Positions 44,915 to 56,500 of a DNA stretch of 64,000 nucleotides are shown here, one piece after another. The stretch spans positions 24,179,016 through 24,243,015 of the forward strand of contig NC_052475.1 in assembly GCF_009730915.1 (NCBI RefSeq), given 5' to 3'. Under the pieces are notes generated by a model. It was not told the DNA's origin, did not search any database, and was given only the letters and a program-made list of their open reading frames with translations. This stretch comes from Dioscorea cayenensis subsp. rotundata (taxonomy: Eukaryota > Streptophyta > Magnoliopsida > Dioscoreales > Dioscoreaceae). A program made the position numbers and the translations under genes. Within the stretch, counting starts at the first letter, position 1. Each line of letters opens with the position of its first letter.

Positions 44915-47900
44915 ATGGCTTCGGCTCCGCCGGTGGATAACTCTCTACTGGAAAACCCTCCTGTGAGCGAGGATGGCTCTGAAGCAGCGGGCATTAGCAA
45001 GAAGCAGGCTAAGAAGGAAGCGATGAAGGCTGAGAAGCTTCGAAAGAAGCAGGAAGCCGCCGCCGCCGTTAACGCGTCGGCTCAAATTGAGTCGTTGGAG
45101 TTGGATCCTCATGCTGGCGACTATGGTGACATCCCTGCGGAGGAGCTCCAATCGAAGGCAGTGAGTGGCCGTGAATGGACGGCGATTGGGTCCTTGAATC
45201 CTGAACTAGCGGATCGGACTGTCCTGCTCCGTGGGAATGCTCAGACGATCCGGCCAGTGAGCAAGAAGATGGCTTTCCTGGTGGTGAGGCAGTCCATGAG
45301 CACTGTCCAGTGCGTGCTGACCGTTGGAAAGGACTACGGGAGCCCTCAGATGGTTAAGTTTGCGACTAGCCTGAGCAGGGAATCGATCGTTGACATTGAA
45401 GGCTCTGTTTCGATCCCTAAGGATCCCATCAAGGGTGCAACTCAGCAGGTGAGGTTTTTTTTAAAATTTAATTTAATTTAATTTAATTTTTTCATTGCTT
45501 ATTTGTTTTTTAAGGTCCATGTATTTGGTTTGGATGCTTATCGGTTCCATTTGGTGGATTATTATTGTAGAAGAGCTGGATTGTTATATGATGATGAGCA
45601 TTGTTGCTTATTCCATTGCCGTTTGCAGGTGGAAATTCAAGTGAGGAAGCTTTATTGTGTCAATCGAGCAGTGTCCAATTTGCCTATTAACATTGAAGAT
45701 GCAGCTAGAAGTGAGAGAGAGTTTGAGAAAGCTGAAGCGGTGAGTGAACTAATCTGATGTAGCATTTGTGTTTTAGGTTACAGAAACTAAAAGATGGATA
45801 TTTGACAAGTTATGTTGTTTAAAACGATTCAAGATGATGTCTGTCATTGTCCTTTTGAAATATTTACTCCACTATCTGATTAGAGGAAATTGATTTGGCA
45901 GACCGGAGAACAGCTTGTTCGTGTAGGTCAAGACACACGGCTGAACTATAGAGTTCTTGACTTGCGGACTCCTGCAAATCAGGCAACTTTCCGAATCCAG
46001 TGTTATGTTGAAGATGTACGTCGCCACAACCTTCTATCTCATATGAATATGTTTGTTGAATTTTTGTATATTCATTATGTGCAGTACTCTATGAAGTATA
46101 AAGCTTGAATATCAGGCTATGGACTCTAAGCTAAATAAGGTTTTTGCATTATTTGATATTCAGCATTAGTTTCCATATGGAGGTTGACTTGGTTTACTAG
46201 CTTAAGTTTATGGTAACAATGACTTGTAGTTGAGGAAATTTAGCAATAATTTAAGCAAGGGTTCAAACTTGTAGCAGCAGCTAATGGTTGTTTATGGAAG
46301 CTGTTTCTTATCTATACTTACATTAGAGGTCTGTTGTGTCACATCATCTTCTAACTATTACAAGTGTTCAATATTATTCTGCTGTGTAGATATTTAGGTG
46401 CTTTTTGCGGTCTGAGAATTTTGTGGGGATCCATACTCCTAAGTTGGTAGCTGGGTCTAGTGAAGGTGGAGCCGCTGTATTCAAGCTGGACTATAAGGGA
46501 CAACCTGCATGCTTGGCTCAGTCACCACAACTGTATAAACAAATGGCTATTTGTGGTGGATTTGATCGTGTTTTTGAAGTTGGCTCTGTTTTCAGAGCTG
46601 AAGATTCTTATACTCACCGTCATCTATGTGAGTTTGTTGGCCTTGATGCTGAAATGGAAATCAAGGAGCACTATGAGGAGGTAGAACCGTAGAAATCTGT
46701 TATTGTGCGTCATTTAATACAATTATCCGGTATCTTCTTTTTGGAGGGTTTTTTATTTAATTAAATTTTCAGGTAATGGATATTGTCGACCGTTTGTTTG
46801 TTGCCATGTTTGACTACTTGAATGAAAACTGCAAGAAGGAACTTGAGGCCATCGACAGGCAATATCCATTTGAATCGTTAAAGGTCAAAATGTTTATATG
46901 TATATAATTACTTCAATTTTTATAACAGATATGTGTTTGCTTGCTTACTTGTATACTTGTACGCATGTTCTCTTTTCATTTTTCTAGTTTTTGTAGTCTT
47001 CTGAAGAATGCTATTATTTATAATTTCTTCATTTACATTCTAAATTTGCTGTTTTACATATTTTTTCAGTATTTACGGAAGACATTGAGACTAACCTTTA
47101 AAGAAGGAGTGGAGATGCTAAAGGTGCATATCTTTTTATTGCAGTTCTTTATATTCAAATTGCCTTTATTTATTTATGCTTTAATCTGCGCACTGCAGTC
47201 TGACTGCTTTATTTAGGCCATACCAACACCAAGATCTGAATTTTGAGAAGTTGACCGAATGATTGGTCATGAACATCTGTCAAGATAAGACTTAGATTAT
47301 TAGGCAGGTGACCATATGATAATTTATTATCCACCTCATGTTTCTAATTGAATTCCAAAATAGCCTATTTACTCGTTAATCAATAAAGCAGATTGAGTTC
47401 TCAGACAACTATTTGTAGACATACATGCATGTCAATGTGGCAATTTGCAAGAATATTGAGAACTGAAGGCAGGGAATTTCTTTTGTGCATCGGTATATGC
47501 TTTTCAGTTTTGGTTGTCACTTTGCATTCTGATGTTTTGGTTCTCTCTCTCTTCTTTTGCGTGTGTGTGGGTGTGGGTGTGTTTTGTCAATACAATCACG
47601 TTTGAGGTTTGTAATGCATGTCTGAACAACCAGTGCTCATTACATTATGATTAGGTTGTGAAGACATAATGATATTAATTATCAATCCCTATTAATTTTA
47701 AGTTGGCACAAGACAAATGCAGTAGTCCATGCTGCAAAGCATGAGGTTTTACCTAGTTGTGGAAAATATTGCCTACCTCAGAAGTGGACAGTGGCTATGT
47801 TGCAATTAATTTGCAGAGCAAATCTCAAGTGATTTCAGTTTAGTGAGTTGTATTTATTAGAATATTTTGGCTGGACCTTTTTATGGTATGTATGTGTTTT

Positions 47901-48952
47901 ACTTGTATAAACAGGCAGCCGGATTAGAAGTTGACCCATTAGGTGATCTGAATACAGAGGCTGAGAGAAAACTGGGCAGGCTTGTTTTTGACAAGTAAGA
48001 ATTATACTTTTTTAACTGAGAGGGAGCTAAAAATGTTGTCATGACATTTTCCTTGTTTTTTTGGTTGGGGAAGCAGATATGGTACTGAATTTTACATACT
48101 TCACCGGTATCCTCTGGCAGTAAGGCCATTCTACACCATGCCATGTCCTGATGATCCTGCTTACAGTAACTCCTTTGATGTCTTCATTCGAGGTGGGAAG
48201 CCATCTTGTTATGCCTTGATAAAATTGCAGTTCATGGTCATTTATTTTTGCTTGTAGCATATTTTGCAGAATGGCAGTATGAAGTTTGAAAAATTATGTC
48301 ATATTTAATGAGCTGCACTATGTAAGGTTGATGAATACCTCTAACCTCTAAATCTTGACTGCTCATCCACCTCTTTGTCAATTTGATTATTCCAATTGCC
48401 TTTCTTGCATGCTTATCTCATTCAAGAAGGCAACCGAAAAAGAAGGATGATATAAATATTTGAGTTTTTCACAGATTAGCATCAATTGACAACACAGTTT
48501 GCATTTGTGTGTTAACATGTTTGATGTTTTCCAGGTGAGGAGATAATTTCAGGGGCTCAAAGGGTACATTTACCTGAACTTCTGACTTCTCGTGCTGAGG
48601 CATGTGGAATCGATGTGAAAACAATATCATCATATATAGACTCATTCAGGTCTGGCTTTCAGAAAATAAACTGCCTCATTTGTTTATTGACAGCAGAAAT
48701 GTGAAATTTGGTTCCTTTTTACTGATACCGAGCATATTTCATATTCATTGACTAAGTAATGAATGAAATTTTGTCGTTGCATGACATTTATGTATGTTAA
48801 AAGGTTTATGTTCATCGTCTTTCAGATATGGGGCTCCTCCACATGGTGGCTTTGGTGTCGGACTGGAGCGGGTGGTCATGCTTTTCTGTGCTCTTAATAA
48901 CATCCGAAAGACATCCCTTTTCCCACGTGATCCGCAGCGTCTTGTTCCATAA
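44915..48952 (+). CDS. Aspartyl-tRNA synthetase, cytosolic type
   Basis: Ten exons, 44915-45448, 45629-45739, 45902-46015, 46390-46680, 46773-46883, 47070-47123, 47915-47994, 48077-48192, 48535-48649 and 48826-48952, all GT-AG and in phase, give 550 residues, close to the usual plant length. It charges tRNA-Asp with aspartate in the cytosol. A Lys/Ala-rich N-terminal extension ([20 protein letters not shown], about 28-47), typical of eukaryotic AspRS, helps bind tRNA. The OB-fold anticodon-binding part is about 85-215. The class II core follows: [10 protein letters not shown] (about 275-284), motif 2 [15 protein letters not shown] (about 321), motif 3 [14 protein letters not shown] near the end, and the C-terminal [10 protein letters not shown]. 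No organelle-targeting peptide is evident. The telo-box and site-II motif upstream fit co-regulation with ribosomal genes. Confidence 0.95.
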
Positions 48953-49619
48953 GACCTTTGGGCCCTGGATTGTCTGTGGGTCTTAGTTCAGACCCTGAGG
49001 AGCGTTTACTATGTGAATGATAATTTCACATATTACTCTTGTATGAAACTTATGTGCCAAATAAGTTGGCGTCAATGCCTTGTAGAGCAGAGCGTCAATT
49101 TTTACTGTGAGGAATTACATTCCTGGTTTAAGTCCTGCTCGGTTTTTAATCAAACGTGAAACTTTTAGTTTAAACTTGTTGGGTTTTCGTCATGTTACAG
49201 TGTTGGTGTGGAATTATGAATTAATGCATTTTTGTGATTTATACCTGAAATAAAAGAATATAGATGCCCGATTGGTGTTCTCTGTTCAGTTGAGTGCCTC
49301 CAAAATGGAATATAGTGAGTGATATAGTGTAAAGCGAACTAAATCATTTAAAGCGGATTGGATTTGTCCATGTGTCTCTCAAGGCAATATGGATCAAGCT
49401 CAATATTGTGGGCTTGTATTAGTGGGATCAATCATACACGCTCCACCTCGGTTTTTAATTTATTTCCTCATGGATAATGTGTCCCCATTTACACATCAAG
49501 ATCACTCTTCTCTTGTGTTTTTTTTTTTTTCGTCTTATTAGGAAAACAAGGTGCAAATGATAAAAAAACTATTTTAGATTAAAAAGATGAGCAAAATAAA
49601 AAAAAATAAAAAAAGGGTA

Positions 49620-49721
49620 GAAGATGAAACCATGATTCTCATAATGCTTATCAACTTAATGATGAGAAACACAATGATTAACCTTCACAGGGTCCTCCAC
49701 ATTCAGCAGTCAGCGGAGCAC
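49620..49721 (-). pseudogene. Partial tandem copy of the 3' end of the small Cys/Gly-rich gene
   Basis: Matches 49762-49903 in order (GATTCTCATAATGCTTATCA, then GATTAACCTYCACA and CTCCTCCACATTCAGCAG), but lacks about 40 bp of the middle. On the - strand it still reads TAECGGPCEG followed by TAA, against SAECGGACGG in the intact gene. No upstream coding part is present. Confidence 0.75.
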
Positions 49722-49866
49722 CAGATTAAAACGATGACACAAAAAAGAAAAAACAAAAGGAGAAGATGAAATTATAATTCTCATAATGCTTATCAACTTA
49801 ATTAATGGGAAGAGACAAGAAACTGTCAATCAATTGCATCAAAACCGAAAAGGTGATTGATCATGA

Positions 49867-50091
49867 TTAACCTCCACAAGCTCCTCCACATTCAGCAGAG
49901 CACCCTGCTCCTCCATAGTACATGTTTGGATTGCTATCTTCTCTACCCTTCTCCTTCTTCACTCCATCTGCACAAACAAAGACACAGACCACCATGCAAA
50001 ACAGCATCACAAGTGCAATAACAACACTCACAACACCACCACCACAAACGCTACCTTCTACCCCTTCTCCTTCACTCCATATCCTCACCAT
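49867..50091 (-). CDS. Small Cys/Gly-rich single-pass membrane protein, unknown function
   Basis: A 74-residue single-exon frame. The short N-terminus is followed by GGGVVSVVIALVMLFCMVVC (about 18-37) and VFVC, a convincing membrane segment. A charged stretch (KKEKGRED) and a Cys/Gly tail (CSAECGGACGG) ending at the stop follow. The start is supported by an AAGACAATGG context behind a GAA-rich (CTT on +) leader. The layout (membrane helix plus short Cys/Gly-rich tail) recalls small plant stress-related membrane peptides, but I recognise no exact family. Part of its 3' end is duplicated downstream at 49620-49721, which supports this being a real unit. Same strand as the reticulon gene. Confidence 0.55.
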   Translation of the reverse strand: MVRIWSEGEGVEGSVCGGGVVSVVIALVMLFCMVVCVFVCADGVKKEKGREDSNPNMYYGGAGCSAECGGACGG

Positions 50092-50099
50092 TGTCTTCT

Positions 50100-50158
50100 C
50101 CTTCTTCTTCTTCTTCTTCTTCTTCTTCTTCTACACACACACACACACACTCACACAC
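50100..50158. repeat. (CTT)n and (CA)n microsatellites
   Basis: About ten CTT units followed by CACACA runs lie just upstream of the small membrane-protein start on the - strand, probably within its 5' leader or promoter. Confidence 0.9.
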
Positions 50159-50759
50159 TATACATATATATCAAGTTTACTGGCTCATGAACACATTCCT
50201 CACATAAACCCAAAGTGGTCCATATGTATATATATATAAGTAAATAGATAAAGGTGGGAAACGGCAAAATTGATCAGCAATAAGTGTGGCCTGCTTGGCC
50301 ATATTTGCACAATCACATTAAACAACCCACCTTCTTCTCTCTCTCCCACTCTATTATGGGCATCAGTTGAACAGAACAACAGCAACCACAAAGCAAATAA
50401 GTCCATATTCAAAGGTAGACGTTTGAGAGTGGGATTTGTGGAGAATCATTTGACTTTATGTGTCATACAGTGGAACAGACGGTCCAAACTTGGCATTCTT
50501 TCCCAATATGAAGTATACGTGTCAGATGTGGAGAAACCCCCTCCACAAGTTATCCCTTAAATGTCCCTTTACTTTGCATTAAACTATTCTGCATGCATAT
50601 TCATAGTCTTCTCTAGTTTTGAATTAATTGCTCCATCAACCAAATGAAACTACTAAGAATATGCATGTTTCACAATTAACAACACCACTAGTTTATCTTC
50701 TTAATTGTTTGTACATAGTGATCATCCATGTGTGATACATAATTGTTATTGCACTAGTG

Positions 50760-51967
50760 CTAATTGAACTTCTTTTCTTTGACCGGTCCTCTTGGTATCT
50801 TATTGAGGACATTCTCATTGAATCTCATGAAGAGCTTCTTTGCATCATGAACCACTTGGTATGCGAGACTATCCACATCATTTTCATACTGTTCATACAT
50901 TACTGGCAATGTCTGTATGCAAAGATATCCTACAAAAAGATGGAGAAGAAGAAGAAGAAGGTAGAAGAAGATTATTTCCAAAAAGAGCACCCTTTGATCT
51001 TTAATATTCACTCTTATCAGTCTTACCAAAGTATAGAAAGCTAAGGGGGTTGAAGTAGTTCCCCATCACTGATACTATCCAAAGGCCAGCAATGGTCTAC
51101 ATATATAAATATATAAAGAAAATAAACAATTACATGTTGTAATAAGAGTTAAGAAGTTAGAGAATTAGTTAAAGAATGATGTTATTATTATATATGTGGT
51201 GAGTAGTGCATACCAAGAGGAAAAGCTTGAGATTTTTTCCAATAGCAATTTCATGGAGGAAGGAAAGGAATAGGTTGAGCTCTTCTTGGAAGACAAGTGA
51301 GACCTTCTTGAAGCCTTGCTCTGATAATATAATGTCTGGTAATTGTGGCGGAGGCCTAAGAAACATAAACAAGTAATTAATAAATATTCTATTTAATGAA
51401 AAAATTGGGAACATGACAAAACAAAAGGAAATACAAGCACAAGCTAGAAATTACATCAAAATGCATCATGTAGTGTTGGTACTTACTTTAATTTAGTTAT
51501 CTTTAACAGTCCTTTAAATGCCAATGCAAAGATGATTTCCAAAAAAAGAAAAAAAAAGAAAAAAAAATAAAATAAAAAGGTTTAGTTGAGATTACTTTTC
51601 AAGGAGAGCTGCAGCATTGGCCCAAATAAAGATGAAAAGCATGACGGCAATGGCGATATGGCACATGAGGGTAATAAAATTGTATTCCATAACCTCAAAA
51701 AGGAACCATATCAAAGTAGCTATTGCAAGTACCCCTCCAGACAATTGTTTGTTCCTCCATAACACAAGGTCAGCAACTGATCAAGAACCAAGCCATGCAA
51801 CCATAATTAATTATATATACATGAAAAATGCTTATTTTATCAACATGAGAAAGAATGGATTAAAAAACAACAAAGTTCAAACCTCTTCCTCCTCCAAAAA
51901 GTTCATGAAGAGGTCTCTCACGGCCAAAGAGCTTGGTTTGTGATGGATACTGCTCAAGTAAAGGCAT
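50760..51967 (-). CDS. Reticulon-like protein (RTNLB family)
   Basis: Five exons on the - strand, 51967-51883, 51776-51596, 51355-51214, 51096-51027 and 50929-50760, with GT-AG ends and consistent phases, give 215 residues. The reticulon homology domain fills almost the whole protein: LFGRERPLHELFGGGRVADL, then LVLWRNKQLSGGVLAIATLI leading into the first long hydrophobic hairpin (about 42-79), a hydrophilic loop (LSEQGFKKVSLVFQEELN), and the second hairpin (about 137-170). It ends VMYEQYENDVDSLAYQ, KIPRGPVKEKKFN, a dilysine-like ER tail. Reticulons insert as wedges into the ER membrane and shape tubules. The short N-terminus places it with the small plant RTNLBs. The family was recognised by joining the exons; no single frame shows it. 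Confidence 0.93.
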
Positions 51968-53566
51968 GGTTGAGGTTGATCATGGTTGAAAGGCAACATC
52001 GTTCTTCTTATAAGGACTTGTGTTGTGAGCTTGGTGCTTGGTGTCCATGGAATCCATGAACTATGAAGGAAGGGACTTCTTTTCTTTTGATTGATTCATG
52101 GGAGAAGGATCACTTGTTGGATTTGCCTTGTGCTCCCTTGGGGACTTTTTTGTAATTCAACTTTTATACAAATATAACATAGAAATGAAAAAAACCCCAT
52201 AATAAATGCTGAAAGGAATGATATACAAAAATAAACCAGAGAAGAGTTTTGCATGGAAAAAACAAATATTAAAACAACAATAATAATAAAAAAAAATAAT
52301 TTTCTTCTATATATATGTTTGTACTTGTTGGGTAGTGCACCATCCAGCAGACCGTAACTGAAGACAAGAACAGAGCTAAAACCTTCATCAGAAATAAAGA
52401 GCTTAGAAGCTCGCTAATCCTCAGTCACACTCACAATTCTCTTTGAGCTTAATTTGAGAAATTTTAGTGCTAGGAATGAAGTCATCTATCATCTCTTTGA
52501 GTGTTTGGCTATCTCCGTTGTGTTTATACTCCTGCAAAGTCTGCTGGTGGAGCCGGCGGTGATGGTGCAACGTGATGGAGCTGAGCCCGTGCTTGGGTCC
52601 GATCAAGTCTGGCGTGGCCACGCCTTTGGGGTGCACTAAGCTGGTGCTTGTGCCAGTACATGCATGTACCGGCCAAGGCTATAGCCCTTAGAAAAACTCC
52701 AGCAATGCTCCGAATTAGATGGCTGCTTCTTGTGGAGAGGATTATCATCGATGCTGATCATCTTCATGCCATGCATACAAATGCTCAATAAGCGAGACCT
52801 GAAAAGAATGACTTGTTCTCATGCTTTTGACTTCTGCGTGTGCTTTGGTTGTTCTCCCTGACCGTGCACTTACATGTGCCTCTAAATCAAGATCGCTTCT
52901 CCTGTGATATGGGCATTGTTTGTGAAATTAAAACAAAGATTCAATATCAAGTTGTCAGATGTTAAACAGGCTATTGTTGCTCAAATCTAAAAGTATTTAT
53001 ATGATGCAGGTCTTAAGAACCTCACCTAAGACTAATGGTAGTATGGTACTAGGCAAGCATACAACAAACTGATCCAAGAGGCTTAGAAAAGGCAGCATTA
53101 GCAGGTAGACTGTTTTAGACAACACCACAGCAGCACTTAGTAGAGTGTATAGTGGGACATAAATATTACAAGTTTATCAGGACATCATCAAAATAAAACT
53201 CAATGTCCATCCAGATAGCTGTGCAGAAATGAAAGCAGAAACAGGTTCCTGCTGTGGAATTCGGCGAGTTCTCTGAACCAGAGCAGCTCTTGCATGTCAA
53301 CTCCCATTCTTTTGCCTGTTCTTCCAGTTATGCAAGGGGCTTTTATTTATTTTGTCCTGCTTCCCATCACAAGGGAAGGTTTCCTCCCTTTCTAAGTTTT
53401 CCTTAAATTAAGCGTTCTTCTGAGACTTGTTTCATGACATAATAAGGAAAACAAAGCAATGGAGACAACAAACACTGGATTGCCAATCATCCAATCTCAA
53501 CCAATCTCACTCTATGATTTGCTGGTTCTCTTGCAGAGCAAATGAAGCTAGAGGGATCTTTCATCA
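51968..53566. other. Reticulon upstream region and gene-free DNA
   Basis: No gene I can support. The frames at 52421-52748 (- strand) overlap each other in different frames, lack a convincing ATG for the longer one, and match no family. The right part (about 53200-53560) is probably the 3' UTR of the DUF789 gene. Confidence 0.5.
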
Positions 53567-56500
53567 TTATCTGGGAATCACACCACGAGAAGCAAAGAAT
53601 TGGTAGTCGGGGTGATTCACTTGTCGACGTCTCAGCCAGTCATCAGCTGCTTGGAACAGGGAGTCCGGGAATTGGCTCTCGTATACACCAGTAGCAGTCC
53701 ATATTGAACCCTTCAACTTGTAGCAGGATAGACCAAAAGATGGGAGAGAGATCTTTGGAACACCATCTACACCTTGAGGATGGGTCACAATAGGTCCAGG
53801 AGCATTGCCAACAGCTGCATGGAAGTTGGAAAAAATAAGGCCTAGATAACAGAAATGGCCTACACCCATATCTTAAGCCATATATGGAAAGGAAACTCAA
53901 ATTTAATTACAAGAGCAAAATTCAGAATTAGAATGGCAGACCTGAACAATGGGTTATTATTATCATACATGCAACTGGCAACATACGAGAAGATAGATGG
54001 ATGCAGTTACAAACTTCAAAATAGACTAAATTGAACATGGTGGTGTGGGTTTCATTTTTCAATAAAGCAGAAAAAACTTTATGATAGCAATAAAAGAACA
54101 CAGTGCTAAAACGAACAACAATCACCAATTATTTAACTGCTTCTATGATAATGGTGATAGACTACGTCCAGAACATTTAAAATAGAAAAATCAGCAACAT
54201 GAATACAGATCATTAATGGTACCCTTGATGGCCTAATTAATTCTCATAAAAAACAGTAAGGAAACAGGTAGAAAATACTTTAATTGGCACAACAGAATCA
54301 GGTATAAAAGTTCACTCATACAGCCATCTTACATACATTTTGCTCATCATGGAGAAACATTAACATCACTGAACTTTGAAAACAGATTAGGAAGTAAATA
54401 GTTGCAATATCATCTCTAACATGGGCCATTTGTTTTAGCTTATTAGGTGTCAGTGACTAAACTAAAAGGAAGTTGTAGGGTTTGCTGTCTCAAACACCTT
54501 AAAATAAAATTTTAATATATATATATATATATATATATTCAAATTGGAACCATTTGATTTAAAAAAAAAATAAAGGGGAGAAGGGCTATAGAGAAATAAT
54601 CATATATTATTTTTTTGAGATCAAATAAAAAGTCAATAGCTCAAACAATAAATTTTTACAAATAATTTTTTTGAAAAAATATATATTCTTTTATATGTTA
54701 TATCATAGTTTATTAAATTTAGAATCAAATAATAATTTTCACAAATATTTTCTAATAGTACAATTTTATACTTTATAAATCAATTTATAAAATAAACATG
54801 CCAAATAATAATTTTTATAAATATTTTTCATAAAAACATTTTTTTAGACTATTGGTATTAATTTGTAAAACATTTAATATTTTTTAAAAAATAAAAATTA
54901 AAAACCAGATGGGGAGAGAGTGTGTGTGGAGTAGAAGAGGAGGGATTTCAATGCGGAAGAAATGGGTTTTGAAAACGTTTTAAAAAAAAAAAAATTTTTG
55001 AAAACATAAACAACATACCAAACATGTTTTTGTTAGTTTTGTTTCTAAAACATGAAATTGAAAACAAAAATTATGAATTGGAAACATTGCCAAACTACCA
55101 CTAAGCAATAGCTTCTGCTTTTTTTAAAAAAAAAATCTGTAAGAACCAGCTTTTCAAAGCAACTGAAAATTGGCACGTAAGAAGCGATATATACTAGAGC
55201 TAAATTTTCCTTGCAGTGTTGTAAAATTATCTTACACTATCCAGTTGCTAATCAGATTACAGATTCTGCAAGAACAAGCTTTTCAAAGCAACTGAAATTG
55301 GCATGTAAGAATGAATATAAATCAGTGCTAAGCTTTTCTTTTAGTGCTGTAAAAGTATCCTACACTAACTACTTGTTAATCAGATTACAGATTCCCCATC
55401 TTTTTGTACTCTCTAGTCTATGGTACCATTAAGTCTATTGCAAATGCAGGAAAATATATGCAAGCAGGAAGCTACAAGTAACATTTAACCTTTCATAGGC
55501 GTTGACAAATAATGGAAAGTGAGAAAGCACGCATCCAAATCCTGCAGAGTGGGTCCAGTGGGTATCCGGTAAATTGGATACCTGCATCACAAAACTCCAT
55601 TAATAATACAAATGACCTTCATGGAAAAGCAGAGACTATGCCTCATAAATTATGACAAATCTCACCATGCAACTGACATCCAGCTAGCAGGTGAAAGATC
55701 AGAGCTTTTAAGAGTCTTCAATTCAGGGCAGCGGCACGCAAGGTCTGAAATCTGCAGAGGATAAAGTTATGAGCAGTCAATACCTAGTGAAGCAACCAGG
55801 AAGAACACATTTTCCTTGGTCATGTCAGAGTGACTACCTTGTCAGCCAAAGGTTCACGAGTAAATGGAGGGTTATGTTCAAGGTACTCAAAAAGCAGGTG
55901 ACCTTGAAAATTTCCAGTTTCACCATCATCACTGGAGAACTCTTCGTGTGAGGCTCCATTGTTGTCTCTTATGGACACTCTGTCCATTCTGAATGCAAAG
56001 GCACTTCCAAAGTCTTTCTGGTTCCAGTTCCTTGAATATTTCATACACCTTTGATGTTCATAGTCACTGCTCCCATCACTGCTAGAATCCCTACAATTAT
56101 CGCCATCACTTTCTTCACCAGGCCGACTGATGAACAAAGCCAGACAGTAACAAAAGATCAAAACCAGACAAGATAAATGGGAAATGAAATAGGCCAATTG
56201 CAAATTAAAGAATACAATAAGGGCAGAAAACGAGTTTGTACTCAATGGCTCCTGGAGAAAAGGAAAGTCAAATGGTTCAGTAGATTACTTAAAACAGATG
56301 TATAAAGTGACTATAAAACTTCTATAACTGTGTTGCTACCTTGGGAGGAGTTCAAGACAAAAATCACGGTCAAAATAAAAGAATTATTAAGTCTAAATCT
56401 CAGGGTATATTTGATTGGCAATAGGTCTACAGAAAGTTAGTGTGTACAGTAAGAAAAAAGTATTCTTCTCCAAGCATCACTGGCCAAAAATCATGCACCA

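Noticed and set aside
52421-52748. Overlapping - strand frames upstream of the reticulon gene (His/Gln-rich and Pro/Ala-rich)
   Set aside because: Frames compete with each other, one has no ATG, and no splice structure or family supports them.
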